A program made the translations under genes and the position numbers. Of a stretch of DNA of 64,000 bases, positions 7,500-15,713 are shown in pieces. Source of the DNA: Paenibacillus sp. Soil766 (GTDB taxonomy: Bacteria; Bacillota; Bacilli; Paenibacillales; NBRC-103111); NCBI RefSeq assembly GCF_001428105.1, contig NZ_LMSJ01000003.1, forward strand, positions 21,242-85,241, given 5' to 3'. A model generated the notes under the pieces. That model was not told the origin of the DNA. It saw only the letters and a list, made by a program, of their open reading frames with translations, and did no database searches. Within the stretch, counting starts at the first letter, position 1. The number at the start of each line of letters is the position of its first letter.

Positions 7500-10406
7500 T
7501 TAATTGATGGTTATATTGTAGTTCGTACCTTCCCAGCGGTCCGTGCTGTACTCAGCCACGCCATTGGCATTATCATCCCAAAGGAAGGTCGCGTTTACCG
7601 TAGTGCTTGTCGTAAAGGGGCCAACTGAAATCTCATAGTCCAAATTGCCGTTGGTAGAACCATTAGATACCAATGCGGTATCTACGACATTTGTCCAGTT
7701 GTTTACACCCCAATGAACCCAGCCCGGTGCACCTACCCGGTACGTGATCCTATACCCTGCTGGAACAGTGGTAATCTGGCGATCAAATTGCCAAATATAC
7801 GTTTTATCCAAATCCAGATGATCCAGATTTATCGCTCCGGCATTCGTACTGTTGTACCATAACACGATGCTATGGTGACCAGGCTTCAAATGTGCGGTCA
7901 TTTCACCATACCCCCATGTCCCCCATCCTCCGGTTGACTTGAGCTGAACGGTTCCCGCAAATTTGCCATCAATATAGACGTCCCTTGTTGCGTTAGTTCC
8001 TCCGTTGGTGTAGCGGAATCTGAGTACATAATCATCATCTGATGCAGAACTGACGATAAAAGATACGCCGTCGCCGGAATTCGCAAATTGATCTACAAAG
8101 CCAGTTCCCGTGTAGCTTGCATAGTTGGTATTCGTCGCTACGTTGGACTTAATTGCTGTCTCGGCTTCATAGATATCATTGTTTGGCACACTAAATGTTC
8201 TTTTCATATAAATCATATCCCAATACTTCAGGGAAGGGACGGTGAAGGAAACATATTTACCATTGGAATCAGAACCGCTGGTGAAGGTTAGTTCTTGGGT
8301 TGTTCCATTCGAAATATCTGGAGATGCTAGGTAAACGTTTGAGATCGTTTCGTCATTGCCAATATAAACCTTTGTGGCTAAATTCGACATGTTCGTTGGA
8401 GCGTTAGCCGCATTTCTCCACTTCGTATCATTATTAGTTAAGTTAATTAGATGCACAATGTCATAGTTGGTGCTGCGCTTATTTAATTGCCATATCGTAC
8501 CTGAAGCTGCGTCCCCGCTTACGGTTTGACCCGTAATGCTGGCGAACTGAGTGCCCGAATCGTTATTGACTACGTCAGTATCAAACAATAAGTTTTCATA
8601 GCCTGTGATAAAATTATAGTGATCCTTCATGCCTTCCCGCAGCGTACTTCTCATTTGCTTGCTGAAGTTAGGAAAGTATGGATGCCCAAGCATCTGATCA
8701 GCCTCACCCATCTCAATGTGGAAAGCACCACTGGCTGCAATCGCTGCATTCGTCAACCGAACGGAATTTTCCTCGAATGTACCGAGCGTCAAGCTGTCCA
8801 GGTTAATGAAGCCAGTACTTGCCGTATCTTTTTTCAGACGAATTGTATGGGAACCGGCACTCAGCTGGACTACACTGTAAGCGTCAAATGCCCATGTGTT
8901 CCAATCAGCTTGATCCAGGAATTCAATCTCCTTGTTGAGCACACCATCCACATATACGTTTCTCGTGGATTTGGTACCTGTATCATTCGCATAGCGGAAC
9001 ACTAATGCATATTTGCCTGTTTCGGGTGCAGAAATTGTGAAATCGACATAGTCGCCATTATCTCCAAAACCATCCACGAATCCAGTTCCCGTATACCCAG
9101 TATGATTGGTGTTAGCTGCCACACCATTTAACGTAGCAGATTCAGCTTCATACTTTGTACCGAGATTCTCCTCATAGTTCATGTAAGCCGCGAGGACAAA
9201 CGCTTTGCCGCCATTATTTTGACGAGCATAATTGACATAATCCTTCAGTTCGATGTAATCATCCGAGCCTTCCCAGATTTCACTGTAATCAAAATCAGCT
9301 TGGGCATTCTTGGTAACATCGGGGGCTGCCCAGCCATCCACAGCACCATTCACTACATTGAAGGTTACTACTTTATTGGACAACGAATTTGCATTCAGAT
9401 TGCTTCTTAAATTGTTGACGAATCCAGCGAACGTGTTATCAAGATCGATGGTTGACCCATTATACGCGTAGGGGTCACTCCTTTGACCCATTTGATCCAA
9501 ATGAATACCGTCAAATCCCGCTGTGTTCAAAATATCTCTATACTGTCCGTAAATATGGTTCTGCCAGCTCGTGCTTGCTGGGTTGAACAACCATAAGTTG
9601 GTAGTTGGATTGTTATCCACGAAGTCAAAAACCAACTGATTAGCATGGGCTGCATCATAAAACATACCCCATTGATTACTCACGCCAGAAATGGTGGAAT
9701 AATCTTGAAGCGCCGCATAGGTCATCGTATAGGGCATAGCAGCTGCATTATAATTATGCATGGAAGAGATTAAATTCTGAATTGTTGGCCATGCAATGGT
9801 CAGCTTCCCGCTCCAATCCGTCCAGGAGCTGTCAATCACGCCGGAGGTCCGTTTGATCATATTCTCATGGCGCCACATCCAATCGTACAATTGGAACGAC
9901 ACGGTGTGGTAATCCTGCATCGTCTTTTTGACACGAGCATCTGTTGTACTGCTGGATTCCCCAACTGGAAACTCACTCATGAATCCATATCGCGGATACT
10001 TTATCCAATCATTGGACACATCAATGGCTGTAGCACCTGTCCCTGCAGACCCCCCGGCTGTAATTTTTACGAAATATCCGATATGATTCGTTGACGGCGG
10101 GGTCCAAGTAAAGTTTACCGTTGTAGAACTTCCATTCGCGAGAGATACTGATGTCGATGTCGTATACTTTTGGGTTTCTCCTTGGTAAATCGTTATTGTT
10201 ATATTATTACTATAGGAAGTGCCTGTATCATTGGTCAGTTCTGCCGAAACTGTAACCGTGTTTCCCGTGTTGTACCGCGCTTTGTCCGTATATACTCGCT
10301 TTACGATACCGCTGGTTGCGGCATTAGCTACAACGACGAAGAGCATGCCAATTGCGAGGCTGATCACAGCTAACACAACTGCTTTTCTATAGATCGTTGA
10401 CAACAT
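7500..10406 (-). CDS. Secreted GH66 enzyme, probable cycloisomaltooligosaccharide glucanotransferase
   Basis: A 968-residue exported GH66 enzyme, close to the length I recall for known CITases. Layout: signal peptide 1-29 (ANA), N-terminal beta domain to about 130, catalytic barrel from PRYGFMSEF (138-) with nucleophile Asp304 in FDGIHLDQMG and acid/base Glu376 in YSEIWEG. A CBM35 module (about 418-545) is inserted in the catalytic domain. The barrel then resumes; a second CBM35 follows (about 745-868), then a further about 100-residue beta domain. The CBM35 insertion is the recognised hallmark separating CITases, which cyclise dextran into cyclic isomaltooligosaccharides, from plain dextranases. 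The ATG at 10406 has AAAGGAGG 9 nt upstream. It is transcribed together with the GH15 gene. Confidence 0.85.
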   Translation of the reverse strand: MLSTIYRKAVVLAVISLAIGMLFVVVANAATSGIVKRVYTDKARYNTGNTVTVSAELTNDTGTSYSNNITITIYQGETQKYTTSTSVSLANGSSTTVNFTWTPPSTNHIGYFVKITAGGSAGTGATAIDVSNDWIKYPRYGFMSEFPVGESSSTTDARVKKTMQDYHTVSFQLYDWMWRHENMIKRTSGVIDSSWTDWSGKLTIAWPTIQNLISSMHNYNAAAMPYTMTYAALQDYSTISGVSNQWGMFYDAAHANQLVFDFVDNNPTTNLWLFNPASTSWQNHIYGQYRDILNTAGFDGIHLDQMGQRSDPYAYNGSTIDLDNTFAGFVNNLRSNLNANSLSNKVVTFNVVNGAVDGWAAPDVTKNAQADFDYSEIWEGSDDYIELKDYVNYARQNNGGKAFVLAAYMNYEENLGTKYEAESATLNGVAANTNHTGYTGTGFVDGFGDNGDYVDFTISAPETGKYALVFRYANDTGTKSTRNVYVDGVLNKEIEFLDQADWNTWAFDAYSVVQLSAGSHTIRLKKDTASTGFINLDSLTLGTFEENSVRLTNAAIAASGAFHIEMGEADQMLGHPYFPNFSKQMRSTLREGMKDHYNFITGYENLLFDTDVVNNDSGTQFASITGQTVSGDAASGTIWQLNKRSTNYDIVHLINLTNNDTKWRNAANAPTNMSNLATKVYIGNDETISNVYLASPDISNGTTQELTFTSGSDSNGKYVSFTVPSLKYWDMIYMKRTFSVPNNDIYEAETAIKSNVATNTNYASYTGTGFVDQFANSGDGVSFIVSSASDDDYVLRFRYTNGGTNATRDVYIDGKFAGTVQLKSTGGWGTWGYGEMTAHLKPGHHSIVLWYNSTNAGAINLDHLDLDKTYIWQFDRQITTVPAGYRITYRVGAPGWVHWGVNNWTNVVDTALVSNGSTNGNLDYEISVGPFTTSTTVNATFLWDDNANGVAEYSTDRWEGTNYNITIN

Positions 10407-10504
10407 ACATGAATTCCTCCTTTAAGATTTGTACAATAATTGCTTCCATTGGCTGCAAGTTACGCGATCTGTCTTCCTGCTCACCTCCTTTTTCAAGACA
10501 GAAA

Positions 10505-10559
10505 AACCCCTAATCGATACAATTAGAAAAATGGCCATTTTTCCGTTCGATTAAGGGTT
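10505..10559 (-). terminator. Terminator between the importer/cytoplasmic GH66 unit and the secreted enzymes
   Basis: Read on the minus strand, AACCCTTAATCG pairs with CGATTAGGGGTT around an inner GGAAAAATGGCCATTTTTC stem, and TTTTTC follows. It separates the importer-to-cytoplasmic-GH66 transcript from the CITase-GH15 pair. Confidence 0.8.
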
Positions 10560-10631
10560 GCTAGTCTTTCATGAATTGAAGTTTTAGCTTTGGTACAGCT
10601 TCATTGTAAGCCCATCTGATTGCACTTGAAA

Positions 10632-10664
10632 CACCTTAAAATTGCTATTTTGGTGCGTTTTTTT
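10632..10664. terminator. Hairpin at the end of the cytoplasmic GH66 gene
   Basis: CACC-TT-AAAAT-TGCT-ATTTT-GGTG-CG followed by seven T residues on the plus strand; the T-run overlaps the stop codon region of the minus-strand GH66 gene. On the minus strand the tail is only TTT, so this would be a weak first terminator before the stronger one at 10505. Confidence 0.45.
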
Positions 10665-12384
10665 ATTGTAATAGCTCAATAACCACTAAAGACCAAATAT
10701 CAAGGTGTGGGATTGTCAAAACGAGTGTTTTGCCGCGATCCCTATCCTCTATCTCGTATTGTGCTTGCTGCGGCCTCCCCATCTCGTTATCCGGCGTCGA
10801 AATAAAGACCGATTTCACCTCGGATTCCAGCAAAATAGTTAATGAAAAATCATTCTGCGGAGTTGGTTTTTGCTTCCCCGTATTCCAATAATCGTCTGAT
10901 ACACCACAAAGGTTAATCAGGTTCACCACTTTTAGTCCCGGCTTTTCTTTGATTAGTGTCCAAACCTTGTTCGCTTCACCGTAAGTACTGTATGAAACCT
11001 TCTCGAAAACATATTCAAGATTATCGCCATCCACATGTGTCATCGAAACGTCCCTTAACTCTGGGTCATACAGGACAGTAGCATACCTAATAATGAAATC
11101 GTAATACAATCGTAAGTCTCGGAAGAAGGCATCTGACAACGAAGAGTAATCAACATAATAGCCTTGCGTTAATACACCCTTATTCTCGCCCAACAGCAAA
11201 TGGTAACCGCCACTGGCCGAGATCACTGCCGTTAGAATCAGCGCAGCATAGTTTGCTCGGTCCATGGATGCATCCCCTTTCTCCATGAAGGGCTTTAAAT
11301 AAGCTGCCAATATCACCGGCTTCCCCTTACCGTATTGCTGCGCCCAGCTTAAGATTTGTACGATATGATGATACCGCTCATAAGGTTTCCAAACCTCAAT
11401 ATATATAACGTCCTGTTCAGCGCACGCAACCGTGTCGACCGGCCAATTCCCCACATTATTGAAGATGAGGCATAAGTCCTCTGTACACTGCTCAAGTAGC
11501 TTACGCGTGTTATTGATCAGTACTGGAAAGTGCTCATCCAGCCTCACAATCTTATCCTCATTAGCTAGCTTGGATATCGCTATTTTCGGTGAACCATACG
11601 TATCCATGTGAATACCGTCAAATTGCAACTCCTCAATCGTCCGCTTATACTGCTCAATGATATGGCGATGCCACGGTGACTCTTCAGCTATGTTCATCAA
11701 GTAAAAAATGTGAATAAAATCGAGAACCTTTCCATTGCTGCCATAAAGCGCCCAATCGGTATGCTGTTCATAAAACTCACGACTTGCCGCATACACAGCG
11801 CCATAGGCAATCGCCTTCATACCAACGCTGTGGCACAAGGCAATCTTCTCCTCAATCACCTTCCGGCTGGACACCTTGCCCATTAAATCGGAATAGACAT
11901 CCACCGTTGCTACCAGATCATCATGACGATACATCCAATCGTAGAATTGTACGAGATTGATGTGAAGCTTGGTCATTTGCTTGATATCTTCACTGTCGCC
12001 AGCTTCATTCGGGTGAAAGTCACTTAGAAATCCATACCTTGGCGATTGTCTCCAGTTCGTCACCACATCGAAAGATGTTGAACTTACCTGAAGCCATTCC
12101 TCCTCCAGATACAAATGAACATCAACACCAAAGCCTTTAAATGCAACATCCTTAGGGCTAATCATCAATTGATTAGTCTGCCGTCCAGGACTAGATCTTC
12201 CAATCTCGTGACGATAGACTTCAATCTCCAGATTCAAATCGTAAATTTTCACTTCCAATTCAGTCTGACCGTCATCCAACGCAAAAGGGAGATCTAACTC
12301 CACTGCAATGGTGATCGGTTGATTTCGTAGGAACTGTGCTTTTAGCGGATAAACATCATGTATATATGGCTTCATTCTTCTCAT
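10663..12384 (-). CDS. Cytoplasmic GH66 dextranase-like enzyme
   Basis: A 573-residue GH66 protein without a signal peptide or lipobox and without the CBM35 insertion. A short N-terminal beta domain precedes the barrel (SPRYGFLSDF near 114). Asp261 in FDGIHMDTYG and Glu330 in IYIEVWKPYE match the family nucleophile and acid/base. A C-terminal beta domain ends in HLDIWSLVVIELL. It overlaps the upstream permease gene by 4 nt (ATGA) and is the last gene of the importer operon, so its substrate is probably what the importer brings in: isomaltooligosaccharides, possibly cyclic ones made by the secreted GH66. ATG at 12384 and ATG at 12375 are both possible starts; AAGGG lies just upstream. The role is inferred from location and domain loss. 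Confidence 0.85.
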   Translation of the reverse strand: MRRMKPYIHDVYPLKAQFLRNQPITIAVELDLPFALDDGQTELEVKIYDLNLEIEVYRHEIGRSSPGRQTNQLMISPKDVAFKGFGVDVHLYLEEEWLQVSSTSFDVVTNWRQSPRYGFLSDFHPNEAGDSEDIKQMTKLHINLVQFYDWMYRHDDLVATVDVYSDLMGKVSSRKVIEEKIALCHSVGMKAIAYGAVYAASREFYEQHTDWALYGSNGKVLDFIHIFYLMNIAEESPWHRHIIEQYKRTIEELQFDGIHMDTYGSPKIAISKLANEDKIVRLDEHFPVLINNTRKLLEQCTEDLCLIFNNVGNWPVDTVACAEQDVIYIEVWKPYERYHHIVQILSWAQQYGKGKPVILAAYLKPFMEKGDASMDRANYAALILTAVISASGGYHLLLGENKGVLTQGYYVDYSSLSDAFFRDLRLYYDFIIRYATVLYDPELRDVSMTHVDGDNLEYVFEKVSYSTYGEANKVWTLIKEKPGLKVVNLINLCGVSDDYWNTGKQKPTPQNDFSLTILLESEVKSVFISTPDNEMGRPQQAQYEIEDRDRGKTLVLTIPHLDIWSLVVIELLQ

Positions 12385-13205
12385 CCCTTCAATGCACCTG
12401 CCGTGATGCCTTTAATAAAATATTTTTGGAAAATAAGAAACGCAAGTACGGCTGGAGCGAGCCCAATCACTGCTGCGGCGGCCATCAAATTCCACTGTGC
12501 ACCATATTTTTGAAAAAAAATGGAGATGGCGAGGGGGACGGTATGCATCGTCTGACTTTGCAGGAAAAAGACGGCCTGACCGTAATTGTTCCATATCCCA
12601 AGTCCCGATAAAATCACAACAGCAGCGGTCACCGGCTTAACGAAATGAAAGGTTATGCGCCAAAATGCAGTAAAATAGGTGCACCCATCCATAATCGCAG
12701 ATTCTTCAACCTCTCTAGGTAGCTGCTTAATAAAGCTAGCATAGAGAAAGACAGATAACGGCAAGGCAGTAGCTGCGGTAAGAAGAATCATCGCCCAATG
12801 CGTATTAATACCGCCAATCGATTTCATCAAGGTATAGAGGGGAACCGTAATAATAATTGCGGGAATCATCATACAAAGTAAGAGCAGCTGAAATACAATC
12901 CGATTAAACCGGCTGTTAAAACGGGCAATGGAATAGCCTGCTGCACTTGCGAACAGTACGATAATAGCCACAGATCCTACGGTAATGATTAGCGAATTTA
13001 CAATGGCATTTCCAATTTTGGATATTTTCCAAGCGTTCACATAGTTAGCAAAGTGAAAATCCGGCAGCAGGATGTTGCCATCGAAGAAGGAGCTGGACGG
13101 CGTGTTCAGCGATAAATACAGCAGTGCATAGAATGGAATGAGCGATAAGAGGACCATGAGCGTTACGACGAAATATTTTCCTAGCCTAAGTGTTGAGTTT
13201 CGCAT
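12381..13205 (-). CDS. CUT1 sugar ABC transporter permease, MalG type
   Basis: A 274-residue inner membrane permease with about six transmembrane helices. The cytoplasmic EAA loop that contacts the ATPase reads EVEESAIMDGCTYFTAFWRI near residue 185. The C-terminus KYFIKGITAGALKG is the standard MalG-family ending. I start it at 13205, where GAGGAGAAGG lies 2-7 nt upstream; the frame extends to 13226 but would then overlap the preceding permease without a better ribosome binding site. It pairs with the permease upstream and the lipoprotein at 14187. No ATPase gene is present. Confidence 0.92.
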   Translation of the reverse strand: MRNSTLRLGKYFVVTLMVLLSLIPFYALLYLSLNTPSSSFFDGNILLPDFHFANYVNAWKISKIGNAIVNSLIITVGSVAIIVLFASAAGYSIARFNSRFNRIVFQLLLLCMMIPAIIITVPLYTLMKSIGGINTHWAMILLTAATALPLSVFLYASFIKQLPREVEESAIMDGCTYFTAFWRITFHFVKPVTAAVVILSGLGIWNNYGQAVFFLQSQTMHTVPLAISIFFQKYGAQWNLMAAAAVIGLAPAVLAFLIFQKYFIKGITAGALKG

Positions 13206-13215
13206 CGCCTTCTCC

Positions 13216-14097
13216 TCACATCTCAATCTCTCTGGATTTCGTTAAGCGCATAAAGATGATGACAGGAATCACAATAATTACAAATAAAATTAACGCCACT
13301 GCTGTTGAATACCCTGTGAAACTGCCATACAGCATGCGCAAAATATAAATACTTAAAGATTCTGTGCTGTAACCTGGCCCACCATCTGTTAAGGCGACAA
13401 TAATTTCAAATACGCTCAAGGAGCCTATGATATTCGTTACGACATTGATTTGGATAGCCGGGTACAGCAATGGAATGGTGATCGAGCGTAAGGTGGCAAA
13501 GTAGCCAGCTCCATCGATTTTGCTGGATTCATATAACTCTGCCGGTATGGATTGAAGCCCTGCCAGATAAATAATCATGGTCATACCTACAAACTGCCAG
13601 ACGTTGACCAACACGAGTACCTTCATCCCAGATGAACTATCGCCAAGCCAATTCGTGTTCATGAATCCTAGGTTCATATTCTCCAAAATATGATAGAGGA
13701 AGCCTCGCCCCGGCTGTAAAATGAAATACCAGACGTACCCCATAATTAATGGACTAATGACTGCCGGCAAATATACGATGGCTCTAACTACGCCCTTCCC
13801 CTTGAAATTCCGATCCAAGATAAGCGCGTACACGAGTCCGAAAATATTGAGCAGCGGCGCACTTCCAAGCGCAAAAAACAGCGTATTGTACAGATCGTGC
13901 TTGGCTCTGTCATCATGGAAGAAATCGATGAAATTATGCAGCCCGACAAATTCAGCTTGAGACACTCCGTTCCAATTCGTTAAGCTAATTCCTATCCCCT
14001 GTGTAAGTGGGTATATGAAGAACATCGCGAATAATAGGATGGCAGGTACTGCCATAAATTTGTGCAGATTGGTATTAATGATGCGCAAGAGATACAT
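13216..14097 (-). CDS. CUT1 sugar ABC transporter permease, MalF type
   Basis: A 293-residue membrane permease with six predicted helices. The EAA loop is ELYESSKIDGAGYFATLRSI near residue 200, and LTDGGPGYSTESLSIYI is the conserved periplasmic-side block of MalF-like subunits. It lies 10 nt upstream of the MalG-type partner and 89 nt downstream of the binding-protein gene, across a hairpin. Together they should import the oligosaccharide released by the secreted GH66/GH15 enzymes. Confidence 0.92.
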   Translation of the reverse strand: MYLLRIINTNLHKFMAVPAILLFAMFFIYPLTQGIGISLTNWNGVSQAEFVGLHNFIDFFHDDRAKHDLYNTLFFALGSAPLLNIFGLVYALILDRNFKGKGVVRAIVYLPAVISPLIMGYVWYFILQPGRGFLYHILENMNLGFMNTNWLGDSSSGMKVLVLVNVWQFVGMTMIIYLAGLQSIPAELYESSKIDGAGYFATLRSITIPLLYPAIQINVVTNIIGSLSVFEIIVALTDGGPGYSTESLSIYILRMLYGSFTGYSTAVALILFVIIVIPVIIFMRLTKSREIEM

Positions 14098-14137
14098 AGC
14101 AATCCTCTCCTAAACCCGAATGTATGAACAGCTTGTG

Positions 14138-14170
14138 AAAAAGGGAAGAGATCGGTGATCCTTCCCTTTT
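14138..14170 (-). terminator. Intercistronic hairpin between binding-protein and permease genes
   Basis: On the minus strand AAAAGGGAAG pairs with CTTCCCTTTTT around an inner GATC-ACC-GATC stem. It can act as a partial terminator or 3' stabiliser, giving more binding protein than permease, an arrangement common in sugar ABC operons. Confidence 0.65.
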
Positions 14171-14186
14171 CGCAGGTTCATTCTAT

Positions 14187-15530
14187 TTACTTAGAAGCTT
14201 TCCAGCCTTTGTCCCACGTCTCCTTGTACGTCTTAGCGAAATCAGCTGGGGTCTTATATTTGCCGGCAATCAACTCTTGCACCATACGGCCTACATCATC
14301 GCCTGAGAAGCCGGAAGGTGTATCAGTGAAGGCAATGTTTACACCGGTTTTCAGTGCTTGTGTTGCTTGATCTTGGAGCGGGCCCCAATCAGCTTTCACA
14401 TCGGTGAAGGCAGATGGTGATTTAATCGCTTCACTGTATGACTTTAGATTCTCTGCCTTGAAGAGGAAATCAAGGAATTTCTTAGCCTCTTCAGGATGCT
14501 TAGATGCAGAAGTGATCGCATATTTGGAATCCTCGGCGGATAATACGACTGGCTTACCTCCATCTTGTAAAGCAGGGAATGGGCTGAAGCCAATATTTTT
14601 GGCAAAATCCGGATTAATCTTGAGCAAATCACCCAGTACCCACATGCCTTGGCTGAACATGGCTGTTTTCCCTGCAACAAAATCCTCTTTTTCATTATCA
14701 TAGGTAGCCGTCAATGCATCCGCATTGATCAACCCTTCATTCTTAAGCTCCATGATGCGAGCAGCGAACGTCTCCATACTGCCGCCTGGGGCATCAAACG
14801 CAAGTTTTGCCCCATCGTTGTTAATGAACGCTTTGCGTGATTCATAAACACCATACTGCTGCTTGATGATGCCATGAGCCATAAATTCGATCAAATGTCC
14901 CATCGACCATGCTTCTTTACCGGGTAAGAACATCGGTACGACGCCTTTTTTCTTGTCTTTGATTGTTTTCAAGTTTGTTTTGAAGTCAGCCCATGTGAGT
15001 GCTTCCTTTAAGCCTAATTCGGAGAAAATTTGCTTATTGTAAAATATACCGCCCATTGTAACTGTTGCTGCTGCCGAGAACTGCTTGCCCGTTTTAATAT
15101 CCGTATTCAAATCTTTGACAGCCGGCAGCACTCTCGACCAGAAGGCAGCGTTCGATAAGTCGAGGTATTTCCCTTGATCAATGTAATCTTGGCTAACTAC
15201 CGTAGTGATATCAGGTACATCGCCGGATGCGAACTTGATTTTGATCACATTGCTGGCATCCTTCTGATATTCCTGCTCAACTTTGATACCTGGATTCTCG
15301 GTCTGGAACTTGGCAATCATTTGATTAACCAAATCTACCGTTTCTACTTTACCTGTCAAAAACTTTAGTGTAACGACTTCTTTTGGTTTCTCTGTTGGCT
15401 TTTCCGTTGCTTTGGCCGATTCGCTGCTAATGGCTGCCGTTGGCTTTACCTCTTCCTTGGTTCCGCAACCTGCGGCAATACCCAAAATAACTGAAAAACA
15501 CATGACCATGGATAGAGATCTGTTCAACAT
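14187..15530 (-). CDS. Extracellular sugar-binding lipoprotein of a CUT1 importer
   Basis: A 447-residue solute-binding protein. The signal peptide ends in the lipobox IAAGC, so Cys22 is lipidated and the protein is tethered outside the membrane; a T/E/K-rich linker follows. The fold is family 1 (MalE-like), with IKVEQEYQKDASNVIKIKFASGD near the start and PSGFSGDDVGRMVQEL near the end. It is the first gene of the importer operon and is divergent from the sensor kinase gene. The ligand is probably an isomaltooligosaccharide, linear or cyclic, by context only. Confidence 0.92.
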   Translation of the reverse strand: MLNRSLSMVMCFSVILGIAAGCGTKEEVKPTAAISSESAKATEKPTEKPKEVVTLKFLTGKVETVDLVNQMIAKFQTENPGIKVEQEYQKDASNVIKIKFASGDVPDITTVVSQDYIDQGKYLDLSNAAFWSRVLPAVKDLNTDIKTGKQFSAAATVTMGGIFYNKQIFSELGLKEALTWADFKTNLKTIKDKKKGVVPMFLPGKEAWSMGHLIEFMAHGIIKQQYGVYESRKAFINNDGAKLAFDAPGGSMETFAARIMELKNEGLINADALTATYDNEKEDFVAGKTAMFSQGMWVLGDLLKINPDFAKNIGFSPFPALQDGGKPVVLSAEDSKYAITSASKHPEEAKKFLDFLFKAENLKSYSEAIKSPSAFTDVKADWGPLQDQATQALKTGVNIAFTDTPSGFSGDDVGRMVQELIAGKYKTPADFAKTYKETWDKGWKASK

Positions 15531-15549
15531 GTTGTTTCCTCCCTTTTCG

Positions 15550-15561
15550 CTTATATATAAG
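15550..15561. promoter_or_regulatory. Palindrome in the divergent control region
   Basis: CTTATATATAAG is a perfect 12-bp palindrome 20 bp upstream of the binding-protein ATG, followed by a partial copy (CTTATC). It lies in the 183-bp region between the importer gene and the sensor kinase gene, where the AraC-type regulator would act. No clear -35/-10 pair was found, which is usual for activator-dependent promoters. Confidence 0.3.
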
Positions 15562-15713
15562 AAAACTTATCAAACAGTTCTTTCTATTTCATCTTACTTT
15601 CATTCGAATCATTCGTTAAGACCTTAATTTTCTTGATTGGAGTGCGGTTTTTTTAGAAGTGCTGATGTTACTGAACCTGATGTGATATATTGGGCATAGA
15701 GGGAGGTTATGGG

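Noticed and set aside
15540..15713. A consensus promoter for the sensor kinase gene
   Set aside because: Several AT-rich hexamers exist, but no -35/-10 pair with 16-18 bp spacing was found, so only the palindrome is listed.
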